Of a DNA stretch of 64,000 nucleotides, positions 35,526-53,600 are shown piece after piece (the stretch's first letter is position 1; each line of letters starts with the position of its first letter). The notes beneath the pieces are model-generated. The model searched no databases, was not told where the DNA came from, and worked only from the letters and a program-made list of their open reading frames with translations. The DNA comes from Centroberyx gerrardi (Eukaryota; Chordata; Actinopteri; Beryciformes; Berycidae), in NCBI RefSeq assembly GCF_048128805.1, contig NC_135997.1, forward strand, positions 20,682,815-20,746,814. Direction: 5' to 3'. Both the position numbers and the translations under genes were made by a program.

Positions 35526-37167
35526 TTAACCCTCATCCTACCAAAATATTTAACATACAAGGCCTACGACTGGGGTTCCTGGGGACCCCAAGAATAAACT
35601 ACTGTAAGAAACAACCATCATAGCAAAATGTTAACTTATTTCTTCTCAAAACATTATTAGTTATGTAATTAATGTCATCTGAAAAAAAACAAAACAGATT
35701 ATTATTATTTTAGGAAAGTTACATTTAATTTGCATGTTGTGTAAAACGAAAATATATACTTTTCTTTAATACAAATTGCAGCTTTTATCCCAACTACAAT
35801 CCACATTAGTACTTAAAAGCTTATTTACCATCCTTTGATTCTGGTATCATTTAGTTTTCAGTAATTTCAAGTAAACATTTGTGTTATATTTATATGGTGA
35901 AACCAACCGGGGTCATTTTGACCCTAATATAAAATAATTGAAATAAACCCACAGTCATTCAAACTTCAACACTTTTTAATTTTACTTGTCTTTCAATACA
36001 AAAGTAGATAGAGACCTTGGTCTCAGTATGACTCCCTGTCAAAATAAAGGTTGAATAAATGTAATTCAAATTTAGATTTTTCAATTTGTACATAATGTAA
36101 AATGAATGGTGTTTACATAGAACTATGAACACCACACGCTACAGGCAGTTATAGCACACGATTTGGCTCATGCTATGCTCAGGGCATACTGGCATGTGGC
36201 AGGAGGAACAAACATTTGCTACCTTCCTGTCTGTGTTTCGGGAGCAAAGGCAACACCTTTTTCGAGTAGATTTCCCAGCCGAGCGTCCACAGCAGCAGGT
36301 GGAGTTTTCCTCACTCCCATGATGGTCATTGCTGCTCGGATTGGAGCTTGGGGCGTGGCAGTACCAGCTCTCCTCTTCATGTGTGGCATGACCAGGGCAT
36401 GACCGGGGCATGCCCCAGCTGTCTCAGGTAGATCCGGCGACGTCGGCCACGTTCTGAAAACTTCCAATCTGGGAAGTTCCCCATCCGGATGATGAAGGCA
36501 GCGATGGCAGCAAAATCAGCAGTATTTGGGGTCATCGACAGAGCACATGAGGAAATCTGTGTCTGCTGCATCTGTGTTTGTCTCCTTCAAAATGACTGAC
36601 AGAGTGCCCCTACCCCCCCTGATAGTGTGTGATACTTTAAATTAGGACCCATGGCAAACATGAACTCAATAAATAGTTCCATCTATTAAAACTGCATAGG
36701 CGGAGTTGGGTGCTTTTGACTGGGGTCCCCAAGGACCCCAATACATTGGTATTTTTAAAAAGCACTAATTAAAACAGAAACAGAAAACAATGATATGAAG
36801 TCATTAGGAACAAATTGATCGACAAAGTCATGAAAAATTGGAATGATAGAATAAAGCACCTGTGAGATATGACAAAAAGTATACCTCTGGGGTCTGCGGG
36901 TACCCCAGTCGGTAGTGAATTTACATCTCAAAAGGGATCTACCAGAAAATATAAATTCCCATTTTTTTCCCCTATATTCTGGAACTGCTCACTTACAACA
37001 CATATGAGATACTTCATGGATTGTTTGTGCTTTCATAATTTAATGAGATTTGTGTGGCACCAACAATTTTCACCCAGAAAATCTACTCACATATAAAAGG
37101 GGAGGAAGGGGTGGGGGGGGTCACCCTGGATAAGGTCACAATGTCCCTATGGTAGTAATGGTGTTAA
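35526..37167 (-). mobile_element. degenerate piggyBac transposon
   Basis: TTAA borders at both ends (35526-35529 and 37164-37167) with related inverted ends: TTAACCCTCATCCTACCA at the left, and TTAACACCATTACTACCA read inward from the right. GGGGTCC..GGACCCC-type subterminal motifs recur at 35571-35590, 36721-36740 and 36890-36906. The inside carries a piggyBac transposase C-terminus on the minus strand (separate entry). It occupies the spacer between the adpgk promoter and the ctsba 3-prime end. At about 1.6 kb it is internally deleted. Confidence 0.8.
36139..36571 (-). pseudogene. piggyBac transposase C-terminal fragment, frameshifted
   Basis: In one minus frame (36571 downward) the translation has DFAAIAAFIIRMGNFPDW and GRRRRIYLRQLGHA, resembling the end of the piggyBac transposase core. 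In another frame (36411-36139) follows the family's Cys-rich finger: RCCLCSRNTDRK, then VCSSCHMPVCPEH and a final CYNC. The change of frame between the two, and the loss of everything upstream including the catalytic Asp residues, show it is dead. Identification rests on the Cys-rich tail pattern. Confidence 0.75.
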
Positions 37168-37344
37168 TTAACTACCAAAAGAATAGCATTGGCTCACATG
37201 TTAAATGATAGATGTGGTGCTTCCTCATCTGGCTTGTGAGGCTAGAAATCAACCTGGTCATTACAGATCGTTTTTAAAAAAAAAAAAAAAAAATACATTA
37301 TTCAATAAGTAAAGACAAATAAAAAAAGAAACACCTTTGGGAAT

Positions 37345-38302
37345 CAAAGTATAAGAAGTTTATTTATTTACTGAAGTACACAATACAATTATGTGGCAAT
37401 ACTTTGATCATTACAGGCAGAGACAACAATAAAAACAGCACACTCATCTCATTTCCATCCATATTTTAAAAACAAACAAACAAATTGCTCCATCTCTCAA
37501 TTGATACTCAAAGTTTAAAAACACCAACAGGCACCAAATGTGTTAAGTAGGTCTACATCTTATGGAGGGGTCGGGTCTGCAATGAGGGATAATGTTGGAT
37601 AAAAATGGCAATCAATATGAATGTTGTGATCATTAAAAATCTTTAGACAAATTTGAACAAAATGACCTCCTGTGCTCCATTTCTGTCAATCATTAGCTAT
37701 ATTGTTTTCACCTGGCCCACATGTTTGCATCCGTGCAGAAGAATGTGGAAAGGCGAGAGGGCAAAACCTGATTGAACAATAGTGGTTCAGTCTGCTTGAG
37801 AGGATGAGAGACACTTTGAGATTTGTCTAAAAAGAAAATACCATTTCCCTCCTGTGCAACCTTTCCTTGATTGACATTTGCTGGAGAGGTGAAGTACTGT
37901 ATCACAGCTCATTCATTAACAGCCACCTTCAACTAAAAAAAAACAAACAAACACACAAACAAACACAACAGTGTTGGTTTTTAAACCACAAGGACTGGAT
38001 TGTTATACATGGTCGTGTTCCAGTGCAGGCAGGTGGGAGTGCGTCGCCCTCTAGTGATTATGTAATGACACTGCAGCTCAAAACCTAGAGCAGAAAACAG
38101 GAGGCAGGTGAAGAGGAAACCCATGACAGACTTATGACACATTCAGGCCGCCTCCATACACTCGTAAAACTGTTGAGGAATGGAAATTTTACAAGCACAA
38201 TAGCCTGCATCATGGCTGACCGTGTTGTGCATACACACAGTAAACTTGGGTTTGTTTGATGATAATATTTTACGTCCCCAATATGCGTTGTTAGCTTACA
38301 TT
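37345..38302 (-). other. ctsba: 3-prime UTR of ctsba with poly(A) signal
   Basis: Downstream of the ctsba stop codon (38303-38305) on the minus strand, an AATAAATAAA run (complement of 37360-37369) is the first strong poly(A) signal, giving a UTR of about 950 bases. Its start overlaps no other gene. The exact cleavage site is inferred. Confidence 0.6.
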
Positions 38303-42980
<4,678 letters not shown>

Positions 42981-44620
42981 TTTGCCTGAGAGATACAGAA
43001 TGAAAAGGAAAGAGGAATGAAGAGATTTATTGGGTATTCACATCACATATGCTATACCTGTGAGGTATGGTAATTCAATTGCATTAACTTAACACCTAAA
43101 ACCAATTCTAACAAACATACCGTAGGCCGTATTCAAATTTAAGACAAAAACGCTTGATTTTCGCTCAACTATCGACTGTTTGGATAACAATGTCCTCACA
43201 AGGATGAAGAATAAAAACATACCCAACTGTGGAGACAAGTGCATATAATTATTAGCCTATATTTCAATGGGAACAACACTGTTCTATTGAAATGTAAGAA
43301 TGGAATAAGGAAGAGGTGTTACAGTAAGATGGGGGTATGGGCAGTTTTATGAAAACTCCATTGATAACAAAAGGTCAACAGTAAAGAGAGACTTCTGTAT
43401 ATTTAAAATAAACGCAAGCCTGAGAAAAACAGCTTATCCCCACTTACATGCCAAAGACTCTTGGCAGGGAAAACAACTAGCTTCACAGCTGATGAGACAC
43501 TATCTGCCTGGCTGCAGTTACAAGTAGAAAACCTTGTACACCGTGTACAGAGAGGTCCAGCAGACAATCTTATCTCCAGCCATGCTAGTCAAGAGACCTT
43601 TCCAGGAGTAAAACAACAGAATGTAAGAGGCTCAGTGTCAGCAGTTATCCAGGTGTACAGGTACAAACACACAGTCCACTGACTTCAACTAATTCCTTAA
43701 ACCTAGCCACTACATACACACAATCAAGGACAGCAGTACAAAACTGCTTCTATGAGACAGCATTAGCGTTCCTCACTAAAAATCAATGGATATCACATAG
43801 GTTTGGGGTTCAGTTCCCACTAAAAGGCACTTCTAATAAAAATCCGTACTCATAATACTCCCAAACTCTTTGGATAAAGTGCCATCCACACTACAAATGC
43901 ATATAAAAGCATCCACCAAATGGTATATTTTAAAAAGCTCCCCCTCAAACGGTGTGCAGACCACATTACCAGAGGTGAAATGCACTACTGTGATCCGAGA
44001 CCGGACATAACCAATCAATTCCAGAGCGAGGCAAAGTCAAGAGCGACCTGGCCCATTAGAGATACTGAGATCATACTATAGCCTAAATGGCAGGATGGCG
44101 TGTGCTCAGAATAAAAAAGGATCTTCTAAACCAGTCAGGCCTTACAAATAAATAGCAGAACAGACGCTATAAACTCCTCTGAAAACGACTACAGGGCTCA
44201 ATAGGATAAACTGACAGGCTTCCACCCCTGATAAGAAGGGACAATACATGACATTGTTGGCAGTTACACTTAAGGTTGAGTAGCAGGAGGGGAGAACAAA
44301 ACCTTGTGTCAGAAAAATTATGCCACTGAGGATTGAGATTATTTAAGCAAGCAGTGATTCAATTGTTATTTCACCACATTTAGTTTCAGCAGTATTCACC
44401 AAAACTGCTTATCAGCTGGAACTGCGTCACTCCCTTGCCAACATTATTTTATCTGGACTCAATTGGCTCTCAGGGATTACAATGGCATGACTTTTACACA
44501 GATGGCTCTGGGGGAAAATATCTGGTTTAGCAAAGACACCCAAAAAGTCAACACACCTGTTTGGGCATGTCCAGTTTCTATTGCACAAAAAATTAGAAGA
44601 GACTCGCATGAAAAACACCT

Positions 44621-44813
44621 AGAGCAGGAGTAATCAACCGTGCGCCACAGAGGGCCAAAGTGTGAGACTACAGCAGGTGACTTCACTGATTAGTTCCTCC
44701 TCTCTGGTTGAAGGTGTGCTAATCAGTGGAATGAGCTGCTGCAGTGTTTGTCTGGAATGAAAACCTGCAGACTCTCGGCCCGCCATGACGCTCGGTTGAA
44801 CACTCCTGATCTA
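44621..44813. mobile_element. MITE with GAGCAGGAGT-type inverted ends
   Basis: AGAGCAGGAGTAATCAACCG at the left pairs with AGATCAGGAGTGTTCAACCG from the complement of the right end. The interior text (gaatgaaaacctgcagactctcggcc) matches a common class of fish MITE from memory. It lies in the first intron of ctsba. Confidence 0.7.
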
Positions 44814-45532
44814 CAGTCGAGCTGAGGCAGAGAGAGAATATACAGAATATGAATTCCAGTGTAACAAACTGGTGTGAGATCACATGATTCAACAGAATGA
44901 ACGATCAACAGGAACAAGTACACACACGCACACACAAGGAAGTAAGAATGGAAAATTCCCCCTTAGAGAACAACACCTGTGCCCTAATAAAATTACATGA
45001 AGTCCCACTTGACATCCTCCCACTCACCAGGTTCAAAATCTAATCTTTCAATAGGTGTTGCAACTACTGTGGAGAAATGGGTATCCTACTGCCTGTACTG
45101 TAAACCTGCTGCTGTTGCTAAAGTTCAACTGCATGTAAAATAAGGTATGCTGGGGAAAAAATAGTGTAAAAACCAGGTAAATTCTACAACAAATTTGCAA
45201 AATCAGTTTTAGTTTAACCAGAAAAAAATCAATGAAAATATAATTGTGGTTTTAAGAGACGTTTGAGAGCCACCAAGGATTTTTTCTTCTTGTTTTTTAG
45301 AGAAGTGATTCATCCTCTTCTTGCACAAAACAGCCTTTTAGCTGCAAATTTGACTTGATTTTGGGAAGTGGACCCTCAGCCTCCCCTACCTAGTTAAAAG
45401 GAATACCAGTATCATATCATATATCAGTTATTTCCAACAGAGTTTCCACTCACTGTGTCAGAGCTAGACTCACATAAGCAAACCTTAAACTGCCGAGTCA
45501 TACTGCAGGATCATGATGTTAAACACGTTGCA

Positions 45533-45758
45533 GTCATGTGAAAACCTTTTATCTCCAAAATGTCAACTTTTCAGGAACTAAGAAAAACAGCCTAGTTTTT
45601 AGCTTGATGACAGTGCATTTTTGACACTAGATTCAATGAAATTTTAAAGGGTTTCAAAAGGCTAAGATTTTCTCAACCCATGGAGGACCATGTACTTTTT
45701 CAACTGAAGGGAAAAAATGAAAATCACCAAAATTGGAGTTATGATGTTTTCACATAAC
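45533..45758. mobile_element. short inverted-end repeat, copy B
   Basis: Ends are GTCATGTGAAAACCTT and, complemented, GTTATGTGAAAACATC. The middle matches copy A at 39512-39668. Non-coding, 226 bases, in ctsba intron 1. Confidence 0.65.
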
Positions 45759-47524
45759 AGCAATATCAACAGCTAGTGGAATATGACTCGTGTCATTTCC
45801 AAACCTGTGGCTCCATTCAGCATCTTGCTGACAGACTACAGCATGTGACGTTCACTGTGGGAGGTTTGAGATGAAGACAAAAGGTGACGAGGCTGTCATT
45901 TCCTCTCTCTATGGCAGACCCAAAGCCACAGACAAAGGAAATGAAAACTGCTTCTCACCAAACTCATTTTCCAGCAGAACCACTGACCATCTACCCATCA
46001 TAACCCTCATAGTGTTGGGTCGAGTCGAGTTGGGATAAAAGCTGCGGTTTTTAAGGCCAGAAGAGGTTTGTATGGCCTAAAGTTGCCTTGAACATCGTTT
46101 TCAGCTTCATCTTTTGCCTAAATGATGTGTGAAAGTGATCCATACTCCATGATAGTCACAGTTTTACGATGGTTCAAAGCTACATCTATTCTAAATATGA
46201 AAAGGCACACACAAGTTGTACAATATTGATTAGCTCAGGTCCATCTGTGAATGAGAAACAGGCTTCAAGCTAAGTTTTTGATCAGACCTCGGCACCAGAT
46301 TTTGAAAGTACTGTAGGTGGGGCAAAGCAGTGAAAGACATTCATTCATTTAAAGCTCCCTCTCATGTCATGCTAACATTTTTTGATAGGCTACATTTTGA
46401 TTCTTCAAGTCTAACAAACTGCACCAAAGAATATTGTGTGAGGAGTCCATCATCACAGTCAGAATCGATGGTTAACAACACCTTGAGTGCAAGTACATCA
46501 TCTTGCCTGGAAGAATCAGCAAAAGACTGGACAAGCCTGAAAGTAGTCTCTCTCCACGCCATTGTGTTGCATCCTCAATCCTGAATGATGCCTGATACTG
46601 TCTTCTCCTGCATCTTCCATCTGGCCTAAACCTTTTAATTCAACATCTGAAGATCCTCACAGCTCCTAATTCTACAATATTAAGCTATAAAACTGGTTGG
46701 TTTGTTCTCTGTGTCCCCGCTGAGATGGAAAAACACTTTCCTCCTTCCCCTTGTCCCATTCTGAGGGCTTATTGACAGGAAAGGAAGTGATAATGTGACA
46801 ATATGACTAATACACTTCTCCCCACTGCTGTTTACTGTCCCTTCTCTGGCACTCTGCTGTATCACTGATAAGTTCAACGCCAAACGCCAAACGAAATAAG
46901 AGATATCATTTACTGTTCAAGGTCCAATTACAGTTTCGCTTTCCATTTTCTTGTTGGTCATCATACTGGGCTGTTGAACAGTTTTATGTATCAGATTCAT
47001 TTTAACTTCAGGTTTTAAGTTTTGGTTTTCTTTTCTATGGAAATAAGCCTACTGCCTGTCCCATGTAACGGGGTAGACTGTCTCATTTTACAAATAATGA
47101 AATAAAACCGGACTTAATTGTCCCACTTTGATAGGCTAGTTTCTGTCCGTCCTGGGTTTTAAAAATTAAAACTCACACGGGTCGTTAGTGTCTGGAGAGG
47201 TTAGACACCAATACTTAAATCCACTGCTGAAGGTTTACCACCTCTGCTCATTGAGCATAAGTGGGGCAGACGGTCAAAACAACACACACCACCCAGGCCA
47301 GAACACCGCGGAACTGCTGCAACAAACACTTAAATGGCTCTTCAATAAAACTGTCCGAGGTCAGCTCTACACAGCATTTGAGCATAAAGTATTTTACACA
47401 ACTTGTTTATGTAACACGGAACAGATTTAGCCCGCGAGCACCATGTAAACAAATTGTACATACGTGGAGCTGAATGACGAGCCCCGCTTTAATGGCTCTA
47501 GGAACAAAGCGCCGCTCGTGTTAC

Positions 47525-47600
47525 CTGTACCTTGTTGGTCGGGTGTTGGTGGGAATCGATCCTTCCGCCTCGGTATCGCCTGATGAGAATGTAAATGATT
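47525..47600 (-). other. ctsba: candidate non-coding first exon of ctsba
   Basis: On the minus strand the sequence ends in a donor, GGTACAG then GTAACA, at 47525. The first coding exon has its own acceptor (TCTCAG) five bases before the ATG, so an upstream exon must exist. This is the first good donor within the GC-rich block adjacent to the E-box cluster. The upstream limit is arbitrary. Confidence 0.5.
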
Positions 47601-47640
47601 GAAAACAGCCCCTCGCCCCCCGCACTTTATCCACTGGAAC

Positions 47641-47675
47641 CACGTGAGCTGGTCACATGCGCTTCGCTCATGTGA
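47641..47675. promoter_or_regulatory. ctsba: three E-box/CLEAR-like sites upstream of ctsba
   Basis: CACGTGA (47641-47647), GTCACATG (47652-47659) and TCATGTGA (47668-47675) lie within 35 bases, about 50-150 bases upstream of the inferred first exon. CACGTG and CATGTGA cores are the binding sites of MiT/TFE factors (TFEB, TFE3, MITF), and cathepsin B is a known member of the lysosomal CLEAR network. The motifs are seen; the function is inferred. Confidence 0.6.
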
Positions 47676-47699
47676 TTCAAAACCGGCAACATCTGCGAT

Positions 47700-50600
47700 T
47701 CTTCAAACCTTCTGATTTGTCACAGTCTTGCGGTGTGTATGTTGTGTAATGTATTCCCACAACTAAGCCAGTGAAATGATTGGGGCAACAAAATAGTTCT
47801 CTATTGTCACAGCTAGGCTGGCAAAAATACAATGAGTGAGTTTGGTGCAGTGGGAGCATACTGTGGGACAGTCAGCCAGCTGCACTACTGCAGACGGAGC
47901 GCTAGGTGGGGCTGAAGTTCACCCTCCTCTTTGGGGTTTGTCACCCCTTTGTTATGTGATTCACTCATCTGTTACCCTCACTGATATCATCACATGTAAG
48001 AAATCTGCACACTTTTTGACTCTCTAATGTCCATCTTGTGTCTAGGTAGTTATGGATCATTTCCTAATGTCATTCTAATGTTCTTTATATTTGTTTCTTG
48101 GCCATAACATTTCTCAAACACCTTTAGGTCTACTGCTGAGAGAGGCTAATATGAAGAGCTCAAAGGGTCACATTGTTATTTTTCTATTTTTCTTTTGTCT
48201 CTTAATGAGGCGTAAGCATCATTTTGTTTCTAGGATAAGTATATTGAAATTAACACATTTTGTGAAAAAACTTTTTTTTTTTTTAAACATTTTATTTAAA
48301 TTGGAAAAATCAAGACAATCATTTGCCGTCATTCTGACATAAAGCCACACAATCAAATTGAATGATTATCTTGATAGTCTGGTGCGATAAGACAGATGTT
48401 GATGTAGTTATCAGGTTATCAGGAGTTTTCCAGTGAATTTGATGTTCTTCACTCTCTTGTTTTTAATGATTTGTTTCAAATAGCTTCATGAAAGACAGTA
48501 TTTTACTAAGGTACTGAGGCATAAAAGTCAGGCATTGTGCCAGGGATGACTGACCACAGAAGATGCTGACTGTCTTAGCTGGTTACTTTCTCTTCCTTTT
48601 AGTCTGTCATCTGACTTCCACAATGATTCGTTAGGAAAAATACTGTAGGAACACCAGTTTTAATCATTATTTAACCAAACATGGTGAGTAAGAGCATGTC
48701 CTTATTTTAACCCAGAAACCTGACCAAGAACATAGTCTTATCCAGACACAAGCATATTATATACTAGAACTGAGATAATTTGATCAGTATGTTAAGCGCA
48801 ATATGACAGTATATTAGCGCTGCCATTACATGACTCTAGTAATTACAACACTATACATATAGGACTGTGACTATACTCAATTCATAATGTATTAATTATA
48901 CTGCCATAGCATATGTAACACGATGATCATGTTTATTCTGCATTTCTAAATAGCTCTGCCTGAAGGCCTTATTAATATCTTGATGTCACTCTTGACAGAT
49001 TAATGAGGGTCGTCATTAAAATAAAACACAGCACTCTAGCATTGTGATCATGACTAATGTGTTTATTTTGTCACAACAATAGCACGGTTATTGAATCACC
49101 ATCACCAACCATAGTTGCTCTGTGGAAATCCTTGTAGAGATGAGGTGTTGCATGTCGTCAAAAGGAGGCAGTCCAGTGGCTAAATGATGTTACACTCAAT
49201 CAGCAAACAAATTCCAGTCTGTCAATTAATTTCAAACCATATTTTCTTTAAACAAAAACATGTAAAACTTCAGCACAAAACCTTGAAATACTGTACAGTG
49301 ACTACCCACACATCTTATAACCGTAAATGTGACCAATTAAAAAGTCAAAAACATATTAAGTACAAAATTGAATCATATTAGAAACACAAGCCATGATGAT
49401 TATCATATGGATATACACACAGCAAAGCATACTGTACATACATAAGGCAATGAGACAAGCATGGCAGCTAATGCTGTCATTTCTACAAGGCAAAGCGCTG
49501 ACTCATGATGATCAAGCCGAGGCATTAGGCGTTGCATTCTAAAGCGTGGTTGTGGATTTCTTTTTCCTAGTGCATTAAGATACGTTTCATATTAGCAGGC
49601 TTATTGCTGTTGCATAGACATACATTCTAGCATGTGCATTTGACTAATGTAATGTGCGTGTGTAGTTAAGTGCTTTCTTTTTCTATGGCAATAGATACAA
49701 TTCTCTGGCTGGCTGTATGAAAGAATAACATGCAGTGATTTCTTTATCTATCTACAGGCCGCGGTACATGGACACTTTGAGACCATTTGACTGGGCAGCT
49801 CTGACAAAAAGCCTTTTTTTGGGCTTTTTTACTTCGTACTTTTGTTCCATACATCCCATTTTGTAATCCCAATAAAACCATGTACCCCCAGTATCATCAC
49901 CTCTAAACATGAGTAGCTCAACCTCTTCACGGCTTATCACAGAAACAGACCTTACTGTAGCTAGTCTTTTGTTAAGAAATGATATAAAGCTAGAGAAAAC
50001 TAATATATACAATAGTTAAAGAACAGAAGAACAACAGAACAGAGGAAGAACAACAGAAGATTCAAAGAAGACTGATATTGTTAAAATAACACAATCTATG
50101 GTTAAAAGAACATTTCACATATTAAGAGGAACATAACATTCATAACTTTACATAATACTGGCTTCTGAATAAACTCCAAACATAGCAGCACATTATTACC
50201 CATCATTATCCCTTAGACAGCATGCCCACTCTGAACCTCGGCCCCTTCCTCAGTTTCCCTCCACCATGTACCGATTTAAAATGCACAGACAGTTTTATCG
50301 TGTTAAACAAAGGCTCTTAGCTTTTTCAAACCCAAAATGAGTAATGTAATTTTCTCACTGTGGGAAGCAGGCCAATAAAAACAGACTATTCCTTTTGTGA
50401 GGTGGGGATTCAGTTTGACAGAGTCTGAGGTAGAGGGTTGAGGTGATGGATGGAGGGATGAGAGAGGGAGGGAGGGGCTGAGGAGAGACATGCTTGGACA
50501 TATTTGTCAACTGTGGGCTTTAAAGGAGAATACCGGTGTCATTTAGAGTTACAGCCAATTACAATGTATGCCTTTTTCCCCAATCATTTAGCAGTGCATG

Positions 50601-53600
50601 CCATATGGAATTACATATTTTAACATTTACTTGCCCTGCGATGCTGAATAGGTATAATCGGTATGGAAAATGAATAAATGAATGAACATTTACTCAATTT
50701 TTCTCATTTTTAAAATACAAACTTCACTGTGTCAAACCTAGCTTGAAATTAACTGCTGTTCCAGCTAAGATGCCCTAAATAAAAAGACATGGATGTGACA
50801 AAAAAGTTTGTAAGGTGACATGTTTTGAGGGATTATTTCAGGTGATTGGTATAGTAAGCAGAGCGTAACCTAATGCATGTACTGGTAAGAAAACACTGAA
50901 TTAGGGCACAATGAAATAACAATAAAACAGAAACTTTGACAAAAACAAATTAAGGCTTCATGTTTACTGTCAAGGATTGTCTAGCTCGGGCAGTTTTCAA
51001 GTCTGTGGAAGTTGTTTTTCATACTGAACAAAGATGAATGGCAACAAATGGCTTTCTTCTGACGGTTGGAGAACGAACCCTGATATCTCCAACTATGCTG
51101 ACTGTGAGCACACACCAGCAGGAATACTGTGAAAGAGGGAGGCAACCCAGATGATTGGCGCAAACTTAACAAACACACCGGTATTATCCTTTAAAGATTT
51201 GGAAGCTCTTTAAGACCAGCAGCTTGTCTCAGGCACCAACACAGCTGTTATACAGTCAGCTTTGGTGGCATTGTAGTTCACAATGACATCTTTAACTTTC
51301 TTCACAATGCAATTATACAGTTTCTACATTTGTCCTTAAGCTACCCTAACACCTTGTTAGCAATGTTAGTGCACTGCATTGAAACCAATAGGTACCAGCA
51401 GCAATCACAAGCTAGTTTGTTGTCTTGCAGCTAGTGGTACCTATTTGTTTCAAACAGGAATGCTAACAATGCTAATTCTTAGGGTAGCAGAAGCACAAGA
51501 AGTGTAGAAACTTTTTACAGAGTACAAGTAGATGGCGAAGAAAAGTAGCACACCAAATTTAAAATTTCAAAGTACCTTTTTTGGTGCACTTGGTCAGAAA
51601 AAGACTCCATCCAGCACAAATGGCTTTGGTGCCATTGCAGTTCACATTAACAGTACATATTACAACTGGTGCTACTGTAGTTCATTATAATATATTATAT
51701 TAGTGCCACTCAAGTTCTCACACTTCCTTTCTTTCATCCAACAGAAATAAAATGTGATTGTCTACTAAAAAGGGTCGTTAATGATATTGATTACATCCTC
51801 TACATCCAAAAACATGAGGTCACCAATGATGTCCTGCAGAAATCTTGTACTTTTCCTTTTTTACTGTAATTACCAGCTTACACTGTCTTTCAATTGTAAT
51901 AGGTGTCCCTTTGAACAAGCCAATCTTTGAAAATAAATTATTGTAAAATGTCAAAAAAGTGTGAGAGCGTTTATCAGAAAAGTTTCTGGAGATATTAAAT
52001 TTCTGCAGGTAATGGACAAATTCATAACAAACATATATAAATGACTGGTCTGGTACCAAATATCTGATGGGTTCACTAAACTAGGTGTAAAGAGACCGTA
52101 AACAAATTAAATAAAAAGAATATTAGCCTAAAAAGCATTGAATAAAAAAACATCAATTGATATTCCCTTTATGACGTAGGCCTATATTGCTTGATTGCCC
52201 TTTGATAAATGCACACATTGTGATATAGTAGCATGATAGTATGCAGGTCTACAGAACACAGATCACACCACAGCTACTCTGGTGGCTAACATCAACTTCT
52301 CTTTAGCTGTAGGCCTACCTTTCTGCTCTAAAGTGCCAACTGATTATTGCAGTTACAAACAGCAAAGAAAAGGCTATAAAACTATTTCCATCAAACCTTT
52401 GTCTCTTCTCATTTGTCTGGCTGATAAGACTTCATGAAAATAAAGATAGTCATATCAACAAAAAGATGTTACCATTCTACAGATCGCAAAAAATAATTAT
52501 GTCTATATTTGTGTATTAGTGCTTTGAGGGCATGACAGTAACGTGTGTGTACACCCACCACAGCGACTGACAGACTGACTGACGGACTGACTGACGGACT
52601 GACTGACTGATACGGATACTGGCTGGCTGAATAACTGGACAGGATGCTCAACATCATCTATTGGTTTTGCAAAAATAATAATAAGCATTTGCAAGTAAAA
52701 TTATCTCAATAATTTTGAATGTACATTTTGATTTGCATTTTGTATACAATTTCTTATATTTGCATTTTGTAGATAATTGGTTTAATTGTGCCAGACGAAT
52801 TGGCATTGGCAAGTGGCATTATGACAGATCTTGCACAGCACCCTGGCAGATTGTATTTTGTGGTCACTGTAAACTGGTTCATTTACCACAAAGTCACTAT
52901 GTTATTTGTTCAGTTTTAACAAGAATGGTGGTGGGGAGGTCAGGTCTTTCTTCCTTAACAAAATCTATAATTAGCAAGTGGAACTGATTGGATTTTCTAT
53001 CAGCAAGAGAGACCCTGTTCCTGCTTATTTCTCATTAAACTGCCCCCTGGTCATGGCCAACTCATTCACACATGGGGAGTGCAGGGTGTCTATTTGGCCA
53101 GTTGATTTATGCGATTAACTGTTTATGTTTTGTGGTTTCACAACCCACAGATCTCTGGGTTTACGACTTGTACTTGTGTGTGATTTGGTTGATTTTTCTG
53201 GTGAATTTCCCCAATGGTAGCCTGAGCCTGAATAGGCCACAAGGCCTGATACAGCATCAGCATACAGCATTCTGTTATTAGTTTCTCATAATTCTCATAA
53301 GTTAACCAGTGTAAGGGGTTTTTCTGAATAACTGTCGGATGAAAGTGACGGCCACCTTTGGCCCTACATTCTACAGCACCTGTGAATTCTATTCTCTCTA
53401 TCAAGTGTTTCCTTTGTTGAGTAACCAAGATTTAATTTTCTGTGAATATGAATCCATACTGCATAGTGTATTTTCTTTCATCAACTGGTTATACTGAATT
53501 GATAAACAAAAAGACACCAATTTTGCTCAGGTATATTAGTTTTTAGATACTTCAACCGACTGATTCGACTGAAATGAGCTGAAAAGGACCCAAACTCCCC

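Noticed and set aside
46362-46562. 66-aa minus-strand frame in ctsba intron 1 that looked protein-like
   Set aside because: No recognised family, no splice signals that would join it to anything, and the opposite strand is equally open; too weak to list as a gene.
53138-53428. 96-aa minus-strand frame downstream of xkr5
   Set aside because: Lies in the expected xkr5 3-prime UTR; no family resemblance or acceptor.
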